Assembly (NCBI GenBank): GCA_012720075.1
Contig: JAAXZE010000001.1
Coordinates: forward strand, 1-36,697
Origin: Clostridia bacterium
Lineage (GTDB): Bacteria; Bacillota; Peptococcia; Peptococcales; BICA1-8
Direction: 5' to 3'
DNA: 36,697 nt
A program made the translations under genes and the position numbers. The notes under the pieces were generated by a model. That model had not been told where the DNA came from. It ran no database searches and worked only from the letters and a program-made list of their open reading frames with translations. Shown piece by piece: positions 1 to 6,759 of the stretch (position 1 is the first letter of the stretch; every line of letters starts with the position of its first letter).

Positions 1-1
1 A

Positions 2-679
2 TATGTTGACGGCGTTAATATCAGCCAAAAAGGGGTAAAATTAAAGGAAATAAGGCAAAAAGTAGGTTTGGTCTTTCAATACCCGGAACATCAGCTGTTT
101 GAAGAAACGGTTTTAAAAGATGTTAGCTTCGGACCGATGAATTTAGGCTTGACGGCCTCGGAAGTGGAAAAACGGGTCAAAAAGGCCTTAGAGGCTGTAA
201 ATTTAAACTATCAGGAGATCAAGGACCAGTCCCCCTTTAATCTTAGCGGCGGGCAAAAAAGAAAGGTAGCCATCGCAGGAGTTTTGGCCATGGAACCCAA
301 ATACTTGGTTCTCGATGAACCTACTGCAGGCTTGGATCCCAGGGGCAGAGACGAGATTCTGGATCAAATAAAAGAACTGCACCGGAAGCTGAAAATAACC
401 ATAATTTTGGTTTCTCACAGCATGGATGATGTGGCAAGATTGGCCGACCGTTTAATAGTAATGCATAAAGGTCAGGTGGAATTAGTAGGAAAACCCCGGG
501 AAGTTTTTCAAAAAACCGAAATTCTAAAAAGTATTGGTTTGGGGGTACCCACCGTTTCAGTACTCATGCAAAACCTGAAGAAAAAGGGATTGGATGTTAG
601 GACTGATGTATTAACCATGGAAGAAGCAAAAGAGGAAATTATCAAGGTTTTAAAACAGGGGAGGGGAAAAAATGCTTAA
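2..679 (+). CDS. ecfA2: Energy-coupling factor transporter ATPase EcfA2 (5'-truncated by window edge)
   Basis: ABC-type ATPase of an ECF vitamin/metal uptake transporter; it works at the inner face of the membrane with a second ATPase and EcfT. The frame is open from nucleotide 2, so the N-terminus with the Walker A loop lies outside the window. Visible are the Q-loop (VFQYPEH), the ABC signature LSGGQKRKVAIAG, Walker B with its glutamate (YLVLDEPTAGLDP) and the switch histidine (ILVSHSMDD). A C-terminal extension of about 60 residues after the ATPase core is typical of EcfA proteins. It overlaps ecfT by 8 nt, implying translational coupling. The choice of EcfA2 over EcfA1 rests on position directly before ecfT, as in other Firmicutes, so the paralogue number is inferred. 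Confidence 0.93.
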   Translation, partial: YVDGVNISQKGVKLKEIRQKVGLVFQYPEHQLFEETVLKDVSFGPMNLGLTASEVEKRVKKALEAVNLNYQEIKDQSPFNLSGGQKRKVAIAGVLAMEPKYLVLDEPTAGLDPRGRDEILDQIKELHRKLKITIILVSHSMDDVARLADRLIVMHKGQVELVGKPREVFQKTEILKSIGLGVPTVSVLMQNLKKKGLDVRTDVLTMEEAKEEIIKVLKQGRGKNA

Positions 680-1472
680 AGATATTACCATTGGGCAGTA
701 TATCCCCGGCACATCCCTAATTCACCGTTTGGATCCCCGGTGTAAAATTCTGTCGGTAATCATTTATATGATAGCTTTGTTTGTCGTTAATGATACTGTC
801 GGTTATTTTTCAGTTCTTTTATTTTCACTGTTAATTATCCTTTTGACTGGTATTTCTCCGGTCTACTATTTTAAAGGGATTAAGGCCTTATTAATAATCA
901 TATTTTTGACGGTAGGTTTACATTTTTTCATGACTCCAGGTACGGTAGTCGCGGAAATCGGTCCTTTGGCTATAACTCAGGAAGGGATAAAGCAAGGTAT
1001 TTTTATGGGAACCAGGCTTATCCTTCTGGTGACCATCACTTCGGTACTAACCCTGACCACAACCCCTATAGCTTTGACCGACGGTATTGAGCTTCTTTTA
1101 AATCCTTTCAAAAGAATAGGGGTTCCGGCCCATGAGCTGGCCATGATGATGACTATCGCTTTAAGATTTATCCCCACCCTGGTCGAGGAGACCGATAAAA
1201 TAATGAAGGCCCAAATGGCCAGGGGTGCCGACTTTGAAAGCGGTAATATCATTCAGCGAGCCAAAGCACTCATTCCACTTTTGGTACCATTATTTTTAGG
1301 AGCCTTCCGCCGGGCCGATGATTTGGCAATGGCAATGGAAGCACGATGTTACCGGGGCGGCGAAAATAGAACCCGAATGAAACAACTCAAATATTCTTCG
1401 CTGGATATAATTGCGATGGTTGTGATAGTAGTGTTTTTGGGTTTTAGTATATATACCAGGGTTGTATTGTAG
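672..1472 (+). CDS. ecfT: Energy-coupling factor transporter transmembrane protein EcfT
   Basis: Membrane scaffold of the ECF transporter, coupling the two ATPases to interchangeable substrate-binding S-components. The protein has 266 residues, the usual EcfT length. Hydrophobic segments lie at about residues 28-60 and 72-90, and more follow around 110-130 and near the C-terminus. Two coupling-helix motifs are visible, MARGADFESG and AMEARCYRGG, which match the paired Ala-Arg motifs that dock on the ATPases. The start overlaps the end of ecfA2, and the SD-like GGGGAGGGG lies inside that upstream gene. The S-component is not encoded here, so the substrate is unknown. Confidence 0.95.
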   Translation: MLKDITIGQYIPGTSLIHRLDPRCKILSVIIYMIALFVVNDTVGYFSVLLFSLLIILLTGISPVYYFKGIKALLIIIFLTVGLHFFMTPGTVVAEIGPLAITQEGIKQGIFMGTRLILLVTITSVLTLTTTPIALTDGIELLLNPFKRIGVPAHELAMMMTIALRFIPTLVEETDKIMKAQMARGADFESGNIIQRAKALIPLLVPLFLGAFRRADDLAMAMEARCYRGGENRTRMKQLKYSSLDIIAMVVIVVFLGFSIYTRVVL

Positions 1473-1474
1473 TT

Positions 1475-1660
1475 TGCATCTGATGAATGTGAGTCTCTTT
1501 CGATGCATCGCCTATGGGGTTTCATTCCGTGATGCATCCGATGAAAGCATTTCAAGGTTGATGCATCCGAAGAAAGCTGACTCAAAAGATGATGCATCTG
1601 TTAAGCTAGACCCGGGAGCAGATGCGTGAGGATAAATTGACATGCATGGGATGCCGACCG
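1475..1660. repeat. GATGCATC-type short tandem repeat, copy 1
   Basis: The palindrome GATGCATC occurs at 1502, 1531, 1560 and 1591, i.e. spaced 29, 29 and 31 nt. The spacer after two of them is similar (CCGATGAAAGC, CCGAAGAAAGC). A variant GATGCGT at 1621 is followed by AGGATAAATTGACATGCATG. The same core is found at 4846-4977 and 27717-27790, so this is a dispersed family. It lies between ecfT and truA in an otherwise compact cluster. Confidence 0.75.
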
Positions 1661-1686
1661 ATGAGAATTACCCGTGAGGTGTAAAA

Positions 1687-2430
1687 ATGCGTAACATCAA
1701 AGCTACTATCCAATACGACGGAACAAATTATCACGGATTTCAGATTCAGGAAAAGCAGAACCTGCCAACTGTTCAAGGGACCCTAGAGAGTTGTTTGATG
1801 CGGGTTTTAAAAGAGCCTGTCAAAATAAACGGAGCAGGCCGCACCGATGCCGGGGTTCACGCCGAAGGCCAGGTCATCAATTTTTTAACAAATACAAAAA
1901 TTCCTTTGGAAAGGCTGCCCTTGGCCATAAATTGTCAGCTTCCCGATGATTTGGTCATAAAGACGGCGGAGGAAGTGCCTTTGGATTTTCATGCCCAGTA
2001 TAGTGCCACAGGAAAATATTATGTTTATCGAATATTTAATAACAGAACACCTTCGGTGTTTTATCGGCACTATTCCTATTTTGTGCCTTACAGCCTTGAT
2101 TTTGATTTAATTCGAGAAGGCTGCCGTTTATTTGAAGGCACCCATAATTTCAAGAGTTTTTCCGCCAGCGGAACAACGGTAAAAAGCCATGTCCGCACTA
2201 TTTATTCGCTGGAGCTAATAAAAAACGGTGATTTATGGGAATTCCACATCCAAGGGAACGGTTTTTTGTATAACATGGTAAGAATAATCGTCGGTACATT
2301 ACTGGAATTGGGAAAAGGCAAAAGAGACCTGGCTTCCATTCAAGAAGCCCTGCAAAAACAGGACCGGACCTTAGCCGGTCAAACGGCTCCGCCCCACGGA
2401 TTATGCTTAAAAAAAGTATTCTATTCTTGA
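1687..2430 (+). CDS. truA: tRNA pseudouridine(38-40) synthase TruA
   Basis: Isomerises uridines 38-40 in the anticodon arm of many tRNAs. The 247-residue length is normal for bacterial TruA. The N-terminus reads IQYDGTNYHGFQ, and the catalytic aspartate is D54 in GRTDAGVHAEGQV. Conserved downstream motifs include FHAQYSATGKYYVYRI and the C-terminal GNGFLYNMVRIIVGTL. The start codon ATG at 1687 is preceded by GTGAGGTG, a modest SD. Placement between ecfT and rplM is the standard Firmicute order. A repeat family occupies the gap before it, so it may not be strictly cotranscribed with ecfT. Confidence 0.97.
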   Translation: MRNIKATIQYDGTNYHGFQIQEKQNLPTVQGTLESCLMRVLKEPVKINGAGRTDAGVHAEGQVINFLTNTKIPLERLPLAINCQLPDDLVIKTAEEVPLDFHAQYSATGKYYVYRIFNNRTPSVFYRHYSYFVPYSLDFDLIREGCRLFEGTHNFKSFSASGTTVKSHVRTIYSLELIKNGDLWEFHIQGNGFLYNMVRIIVGTLLELGKGKRDLASIQEALQKQDRTLAGQTAPPHGLCLKKVFYS

Positions 2431-2455
2431 CAGCGGGGCAAGAGTTTATTAAACT
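2427..2455 (+). promoter_or_regulatory. Candidate promoter for rplM-rpsI
   Basis: TTGACA (2427-2432) overlaps the truA stop region and is followed, after exactly 17 nt, by TAAACT (2450-2455). The -35 is perfect; the -10 matches four of six positions. It would start transcription about 105 nt before rplM, leaving room for a leader. Confidence 0.45.
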
Positions 2456-2459
2456 ACTA

Positions 2460-2545
2460 TTGTGGTTTTTTATGCGTTAATAGTTATTTCATGATCCCTG
2501 AGCCCCGTGGATCTTAAATAAAAAAACCAGTACATTAGTTACCTT
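2460..2545 (+). promoter_or_regulatory. Structured rplM 5' leader, possible L13-type ribosomal leader
   Basis: The leader can fold with a closing helix between TGGTTTTTTAT (2463-2473) and ATAAAAAAACCA (2518-2529), which encloses a GATCC/GGATC hairpin (2493-2497 with 2509-2513). An L13 leader with autoregulatory function is known in Firmicutes at this position. I assign it by position and fold only; I could not compare it to a covariance model. Confidence 0.4.
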
Positions 2546-2568
2546 TGAACTAGGAGGGAAAATAACAA

Positions 2569-3003
2569 ATGCGTACCTATATGGCAAAGCCAAACGAGGT
2601 TGAAAGAAAATGGTATATTATTGATGCTGCAGGAAAACCTCTTGGCAGAGTAGCTTCCTTGGCCGCTCATATCTTAAGAGGAAAGCATAAACCAACCTAT
2701 ACTCCCAATGTAGATTGCGGAGACCATGTTATTGTTATTAATGCCAAAGATGTAATTCTAACCGGTAAGAAGTTGGACCAAAAGGAATATATCCGTCACA
2801 GCCGTTATCCCGGCGGCTTAAAAAGAACCAAGTACAGAGATTTATTAGCTACTAGGCCCGAGTTAGCACTTGAAGTCGCAATAAAAGGGATGCTGCCTCA
2901 TACTAAATTGGGTAAACAAATGTTTTCAAAATTGAAGGTCTACAGTGGTGCTGAGCATCCACATCAAGCTCAAAAACCTGAAGTGTGGGGAAGGGAGGCG
3001 TAA
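2569..3003 (+). CDS. rplM: 50S ribosomal protein L13
   Basis: Large-subunit ribosomal protein, also an early assembly protein. It is 144 residues long, as expected. Family landmarks are the N-terminal [34 protein letters not shown], the [16 protein letters not shown] segment, and KMLGRM-like [19 protein letters not shown] followed by [11 protein letters not shown] near the C-terminus. ATG at 2569 follows a strong AGGAGGG (2552-2558). rpsI begins only 3 nt after its stop codon, so the two are cotranscribed, as nearly everywhere in bacteria. Confidence 0.98.
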   Translation: MRTYMAKPNEVERKWYIIDAAGKPLGRVASLAAHILRGKHKPTYTPNVDCGDHVIVINAKDVILTGKKLDQKEYIRHSRYPGGLKRTKYRDLLATRPELALEVAIKGMLPHTKLGKQMFSKLKVYSGAEHPHQAQKPEVWGREA

Positions 3004-3006
3004 TTG

Positions 3007-3375
3007 GTGGCACAAGTTCAATATTATGGTACAGGACGTCGTAAATCTTCTGTTGCCAGGGTAAGATTGGTTCCTGGTAATGGTGAAGTAATAGTAAATG
3101 AGCGTCAATTAGATGAATATTTTGGCAAAAAGACATTAGAAATGATTGTTAAACAACCCTTGGTGCTTACTGATACCGAAGGCAGATTTAATGTTATTGC
3201 TAAAGTCCATGGCGGCGGTACGACAGGTCAAGCCGGTGCCATCCGCTTGGGTATTGCCAGAGCCCTTTTAAAGGCTGAACCAAGTTTGCGTCCGGCTTTA
3301 AAGAGAGCAGGTTTCTTGACCAGAGACCCCAGAATGAAAGAAAGAAAGAAATACGGCTTAAAGGGCGCAAGATGA
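3007..3375 (+). CDS. rpsI: 30S ribosomal protein S9
   Basis: Small-subunit ribosomal protein whose basic C-terminal tail reaches the P-site tRNA. I use the GTG at 3007 ([13 protein letters not shown]) rather than the TTG at 3004: it gives the canonical N-terminus and an 8-nt gap from GGGAGG (2993-2998). The body shows [39 protein letters not shown], and the C-terminus ends in the typical KKYGLKGAR. It follows rplM within a two-gene unit and is followed by a strong terminator. Confidence 0.97.
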   Translation: MAQVQYYGTGRRKSSVARVRLVPGNGEVIVNERQLDEYFGKKTLEMIVKQPLVLTDTEGRFNVIAKVHGGGTTGQAGAIRLGIARALLKAEPSLRPALKRAGFLTRDPRMKERKKYGLKGAR

Positions 3376-3412
3376 GCTCCCAAATTTTCCAAGAGATAGA
3401 ATTTCAGAAAGC

Positions 3413-3450
3413 AAAATCCCTCAAACATTTATGTTTGGGGGATTTTTTAT
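3413..3450 (+). terminator. Rho-independent terminator after rpsI
   Basis: A 13-bp stem (3414-3426 with 3433-3445, one G-U pair) built on AAATCCCTCAAAC, a short loop, and a T-run through 3448. It ends the rplM-rpsI transcript 40-75 nt past the stop codon. Confidence 0.9.
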
Positions 3451-3461
3451 TGTATAACGAA

Positions 3462-3678
3462 AACCACCTGCTATGCAGGTGGTTCCAAAAAGCTTTAGCT
3501 ATGTGTTTATTTACACACGAGTTTGTTTACAATTACAAAGTTTGCTTATGGCAAGCGCCAACCGTCAGGGGGTGTTTTTGATAAACTGATAATGCATTTG
3601 GAAGAATACCTCCTTTATAAGGGTAGTTTGGCGACTACAGGTATTTGACCAAATGCATTTTATTTTCCTGCCACCCCA
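3462..3678. other. Dense stem-loop element, possible IS200/IS605-derived remnant or unknown ncRNA
   Basis: This non-coding stretch between convergent rpsI and cwlD starts with a perfect 10-bp hairpin (AACCACCTGC, loop TAT, 3462-3484). Small stems follow (AGCTTTAGCT; GTGT/ACAC; GCTT/AAGC). It then ends in a branched fold: stem AATGCATTTGG 3591-3601 with 3649-3659, continued by AATACCT 3605-3611 with 3639-3645, enclosing two hairpins (CCTT/AAGG at 3612-3622 and GTAGT/ACTAC at 3623-3638). GGGGTG near 3569-3574 can close the whole with CACCCC near 3672-3677. A subterminal palindrome of this kind resembles IS200/IS605 ends, but no transposase is present. The identity is unproven. Confidence 0.45.
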
Positions 3679-3822
3679 TCATTTATTGTAGAACCACTGT
3701 ATTAAATGCAAAACTGCAACAATTATCATAAGCGGAGCCTTGGTGAGATTTTTTAAACGAACGAGATTAGCTGAAGATTAGGATTCTCAGCAGAAAAATG
3801 GTTTTTTGAACTACGGTTACAG
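3679..3822. other. Intergenic stretch downstream of cwlD, nothing recognised
   Basis: AT-rich non-coding DNA between the stem-loop element and the cwlD stop codon. I see no gene, no clear minus-strand terminator with a T-run, and no repeat shared with the other gaps. Confidence 0.5.
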
Positions 3823-4590
3823 TTAATTGTCAAGATTAACCTCAGTTATTTCATTGGCCAGATATTTTACCACTCCGGAATAAATGGCATAGGCCAAACG
3901 ATACTGGTATTCTTCTTGCTGAAGGAGCTCTGCCTCTTTGGGATTGGAAAGAAATCCGCATTCAATTATTACCACGGGAATTTCCAGATTCTCAAACAAG
4001 AAGGTATCCCTGCGGACTAAAGCCTGCCGTTTGGTGTTTTTTAGCTGTTCAATGATTTCCCTCTGAATAGATTTGGCTAAAGCTTCACTTTCTTTATTTT
4101 CCGGATCGTAAAATGTCTGGGCTCCGGACCAGACTTGAGAAGGAGTACTGTTGCAATGAATAGAAATAAATAAATCGGCATCATATTCCTTGGCCAGTTC
4201 TACCCTTTTCTGCAAATCCGAGCGCTGGCGACTCAATAAACTGCCGTTAACATTTGGGTCCACCAAATCGGTATCGGTATTACGGGTCATAATAACCATG
4301 GCCCCTGATTGGCTGAAAAAATCCGCCAGTTTTTTAGAAATCTCCAAATTTATATCCTTTTCCTTTATGTTCTTATTGACTTTACCCGGAAAAATCCCAC
4401 CATGGCCGGGATCGATAACAACCCTTTTGCCGGATACGACCCAGGACAGGGTCTGAATGTGCCGGTCGCCCATACCTATCTGATAAAACCAGTAGCTAAA
4501 GCTAAAGACGCAAAGAAAGACCATTAAGATGCTGATTAAGGTTGGCAACTGTCTAATATTAAAGTTGAACTTAAATTTCAAATTTAACAC
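3823..4590 (-). CDS. cwlD: N-acetylmuramoyl-L-alanine amidase CwlD (germination-specific)
   Basis: Zinc-dependent Amidase_3 enzyme. In spore formers CwlD removes the peptide from muramic acid so that muramic-delta-lactam can form in the spore cortex. The 255-residue protein has one N-terminal membrane anchor (about residues 15-37). The catalytic domain then shows VVIDPGHGG (zinc His), the glutamate of KEKDINLEISKKL, TRNTDTD, FISIHCNS (zinc His) and VVIIECGFLSNPKEAELL (catalytic Glu). The start is GTG with a weak GAGG SD just upstream on the minus strand. In Bacillus cwlD also sits near rpsI, though usually in the same orientation; here it is convergent. The name rests on domain, length and location. 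Confidence 0.85.
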   Translation of the reverse strand: MLNLKFKFNFNIRQLPTLISILMVFLCVFSFSYWFYQIGMGDRHIQTLSWVVSGKRVVIDPGHGGIFPGKVNKNIKEKDINLEISKKLADFFSQSGAMVIMTRNTDTDLVDPNVNGSLLSRQRSDLQKRVELAKEYDADLFISIHCNSTPSQVWSGAQTFYDPENKESEALAKSIQREIIEQLKNTKRQALVRRDTFLFENLEIPVVIIECGFLSNPKEAELLQQEEYQYRLAYAIYSGVVKYLANEITEVNLDN

Positions 4591-5031
4591 CTCGCACCAT
4601 ACCCTACATCATTATTAAATAATATGGCAATACTTGGGGTGATTAGAACAAGGATTTGGAAATTTGGGGTAAAATAATATATATAGGGCTTCGCCCGTAT
4701 CTACAGTGCTACAGTTCTTCAGAAAAGAAGATGAAAGACTACGGCAACTTCGTTGACTAGGTTTCGCTTCGCTAGATTAAGGATAATAAGTGACATCATG
4801 TCACCGTGACATCGATAGGTATTAGTTGAAAGCCACATAAAATGATATATCCGATGAAAGTAAGCTTTTAGGGATGTATCCGCTTTCAAGCAAAATGCAT
4901 GATGCATCCTTTAAGCTATACTTTAGATGCAGATGCGTCAGGGATTATTTCACATGCATGGGATACAACCCAATAAATCACTTAAAATCAGTCACTAGTC
5001 ACTATGAAAGGATTGTAAAAGGAGGGTTTTT
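4591..5031. other. Repeat-filled gap between cwlD and the MEMO-AMMECR1 gene
   Basis: A divergent intergenic region of 441 nt with no believable gene. It holds a UUCG-type hairpin (GGGCTTCGCCC at 4685-4695), a CTACAG-rich motif at 4699-4722 that recurs near 24954, further CTTCG-containing palindromes to about 4775, the second copy of the GATGCATC family, and an AGTCACTAGTCAC motif (4990-5004) 27 nt before the next start codon. Promoters for both flanking genes must lie here, but I found no pair I trust. Confidence 0.6.
4846..4977. repeat. GATGCATC-type short tandem repeat, copy 2
   Basis: Units GATATATCC, GATGTATCC, GATGCATCC and GATGCGTCAGGG follow one another at roughly 28-31-nt intervals. 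The stretch CATCCTTTAAGCTATAC, then CAGATGCGTCAGGGA, then TTCACATGCATGGGAT parallels copy 1 (1594-1650) and copy 3 (27721-27780). Confidence 0.7.
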
Positions 5032-6429
5032 ATGCTCCAAATGGTAGCTATTTGTCCCCACCCGCCCATAATCATTCCGGAAGTGGGGAAAGGAGAAGAA
5101 AAAAAAGCGGAAAGTACCGTAAAGGCCATGAAACAAATAGCCCAAGCCATAAAAAACTTGGACCCCGATCTTTTGGTTTTCATAACTCCTCATGGCCCGG
5201 TTTTTAAGGATGCTATTACCATTTCTAAACCCAGAACTCTGAAAGGTTCTTTTCACAGATTCGGTACGTCGGTATCTTTGGAAAGGTCCTTTGCCGCTGA
5301 TTTTAGCGCAAAATTAATAAATGAAGCCCGGGGATTAAAGGCAATGGTTGCCGAGCTAACCGATGCCGATGGTTATGGTTACGGTATTAGCTTAGAGCTA
5401 GACCACGGTATTTTAGTACCTCTTTATTACTTGGACAAGGAAGGAATAGATGCGCCCATCATTCCTATCAATATGGGCTTACTGCCTTATGCCGATTTAT
5501 ATGAATTTGGTATTTGCCTTAGAAAGGTTATTGATAATACTGAGCAAAAAGTAGTGGTAGTTGTCAGTGCCGATTTATCCCACCGGCTGACCAAAGATGC
5601 TCCTGCCGGTTTTGATCCCCAGGGCAAGGTATTTGATGAAATAATAGTCCAAGCAATAACCGATGGCGATACAAAAAGAGTACTGACCATTGATGAAAAG
5701 ATAGTTGCCAAAGCCGGCGAGTGTGGTTTAAGGCCTATTATCATGGGCTTGGGTGTCTTGGATGGCAATGAGATTTCTTCCCAAGTCTATTCCTATGAAG
5801 GGCCTTTTGGTGTCGGGTATATGGTAGCGGCCCTTACACCTGGAAGGGAAATGCAGTCTAGAAGGATTTTGGAGGAAATCAGGCAAGGGGAGAAGGAGAG
5901 AATTCAACATATACGCAATCAGGAAAGCTGGCCGGTGAAATGGGCCAGAGAAAACCTGGAAAGCTACATAAAGACCGGAAAGCTTTTAAACCTGCCGGAT
6001 AAAATACCCCCGGAATTTGCCGGACGGAAAGGGGTATTTGTATCCATAAAAAAAGACGGACAACTGCGGGGGTGCATTGGAACAATCAGTGCAACTAAGA
6101 AAAATATTGTTGAAGAAATACAGTCCAATGTGCTAAAAGCGGCCTTCGAAGATCCCAGGTTTGAGCCCATTGAAGAGGAAGAACTGAACAATTTGACATA
6201 TTCGGTAGATATCTTGGAAAAGCCGGAAAAAATCAACGGTCTAGAGGAACTTGATCCGGAAATCTATGGCGTTATTGTGCGCAAAGGATGGAAACAGGGG
6301 CTATTGCTGCCTATGCTGGATGGTATCGATACCCCGGAAGAACAGGTGGCCATTGCCAAGCAAAAAGCCGGTATTGGTCCCGGTGAGAAAGTGGAGTTGG
6401 AAAGGTTTAGGGTTACACGGTATCTTTAG
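5032..6429 (+). CDS. AmmeMemoRadiSam fusion protein: MEMO/LigB-like domain + AMMECR1 domain
   Basis: A 465-residue two-domain protein. Residues 1 to about 270 resemble the class III extradiol dioxygenase / MEMO superfamily (VAICPHPPIIIPEVGKGEE, LLVFITPHGP, LELDHGILVPLYYL, VVVVSADLSHRL), with histidines where metal ligands usually sit. Residues from about 290 to 465 form an AMMECR1 domain, marked by the invariant LRGCIG at 345-350 and by AAFEDPRFEPIEEEEL. ATG at 5032 follows AAGGAGGG with a good gap. Next downstream is the radical SAM partner, giving the three-part set named AmmeMemoRadiSam in protein family collections. Its reaction is not established to my knowledge; the grouping suggests a shared modification pathway. 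Confidence 0.88.
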   Translation: MLQMVAICPHPPIIIPEVGKGEEKKAESTVKAMKQIAQAIKNLDPDLLVFITPHGPVFKDAITISKPRTLKGSFHRFGTSVSLERSFAADFSAKLINEARGLKAMVAELTDADGYGYGISLELDHGILVPLYYLDKEGIDAPIIPINMGLLPYADLYEFGICLRKVIDNTEQKVVVVVSADLSHRLTKDAPAGFDPQGKVFDEIIVQAITDGDTKRVLTIDEKIVAKAGECGLRPIIMGLGVLDGNEISSQVYSYEGPFGVGYMVAALTPGREMQSRRILEEIRQGEKERIQHIRNQESWPVKWARENLESYIKTGKLLNLPDKIPPEFAGRKGVFVSIKKDGQLRGCIGTISATKKNIVEEIQSNVLKAAFEDPRFEPIEEEELNNLTYSVDILEKPEKINGLEELDPEIYGVIVRKGWKQGLLLPMLDGIDTPEEQVAIAKQKAGIGPGEKVELERFRVTRYL

Positions 6430-6759
6430 GGATATTCTGGATGTCGGGATGACGTCTTAAGGGTTAAAATGCAGGTCGGTATGACGGCTTTTAGGTTATA
6501 CTGCATAACGGGATGACGTCACCTGGGCTAAAGTGCATGTCGGAATGACGGCTTTTGGGCTAAAATGTGGGTCGGGGTGAAGTTAAAAACCGACCTAAAG
6601 TTTAACGTGAAAGCCGTCACTCCGACCCGAGAGATTGCGAAGGAGACGTCACTCCGCCATGCAGATTAACCCGTGAGCCGTCATACCGACCCAATAAAAT
6701 TTCCTAAAAGCCGTCACACCAGACCTCAAAAATTACCCAAAAGCAAAAGAGGTGCTCAA
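6430..6759. other. Gap filled by the tandem array between the AmmeMemoRadiSam genes
   Basis: The 330 nt between the fusion gene and the radical SAM gene consist almost entirely of 32-bp repeat units (separate entry), followed by about 35 nt with the SD AGAGGTG (6748-6754). No other gene is seen. Confidence 0.7.
6443..6724. repeat. 32-bp-period tandem array in inverted halves (locus 1)
   Basis: Five forward units begin at 6443, 6475, 6507, 6539 and 6571, exactly 32 nt apart. Each starts with a form of GTCGGTATGACGGC and continues with about 18 nt resembling TTTTGGGTTAAAATGCAG. From 6613 the motif is reversed (GCCGTCACTCCGAC), at 6613, 6645, 6677 and 6710, spaced 32, 32 and 33 nt. Units alternate between GACGTC and GACGGC. 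The turning point contains GTTAAA (6582) facing TTTAAC (6600). The two halves could fold back on each other. A related array lies at 27496-27700. Confidence 0.9.

Noticed and set aside
3372-3581. A 69-codon gene after rpsI
   Set aside because: It overlaps the rpsI stop codon, runs through the terminator and the hairpin element, and has no SD.
3591-3659. A known riboswitch class in the rpsI-cwlD gap
   Set aside because: I compared the fold from memory with purine, preQ1, fluoride, c-di-GMP, THF and ZTP types; conserved residues do not match, and no gene follows on the right strand.
6443-6724. CRISPR array
   Set aside because: The period is only 32 nt with a 14-nt core, the spacers are similar to each other, the array reverses direction in the middle, and no cas gene is nearby.
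6673-6759. Longer N-terminus for the radical SAM enzyme starting at 6673
   Set aside because: These 29 codons are the reversed 32-bp repeat DNA, have no SD, and do not look like family sequence; ATG 6760 has AGAGGTG in front.
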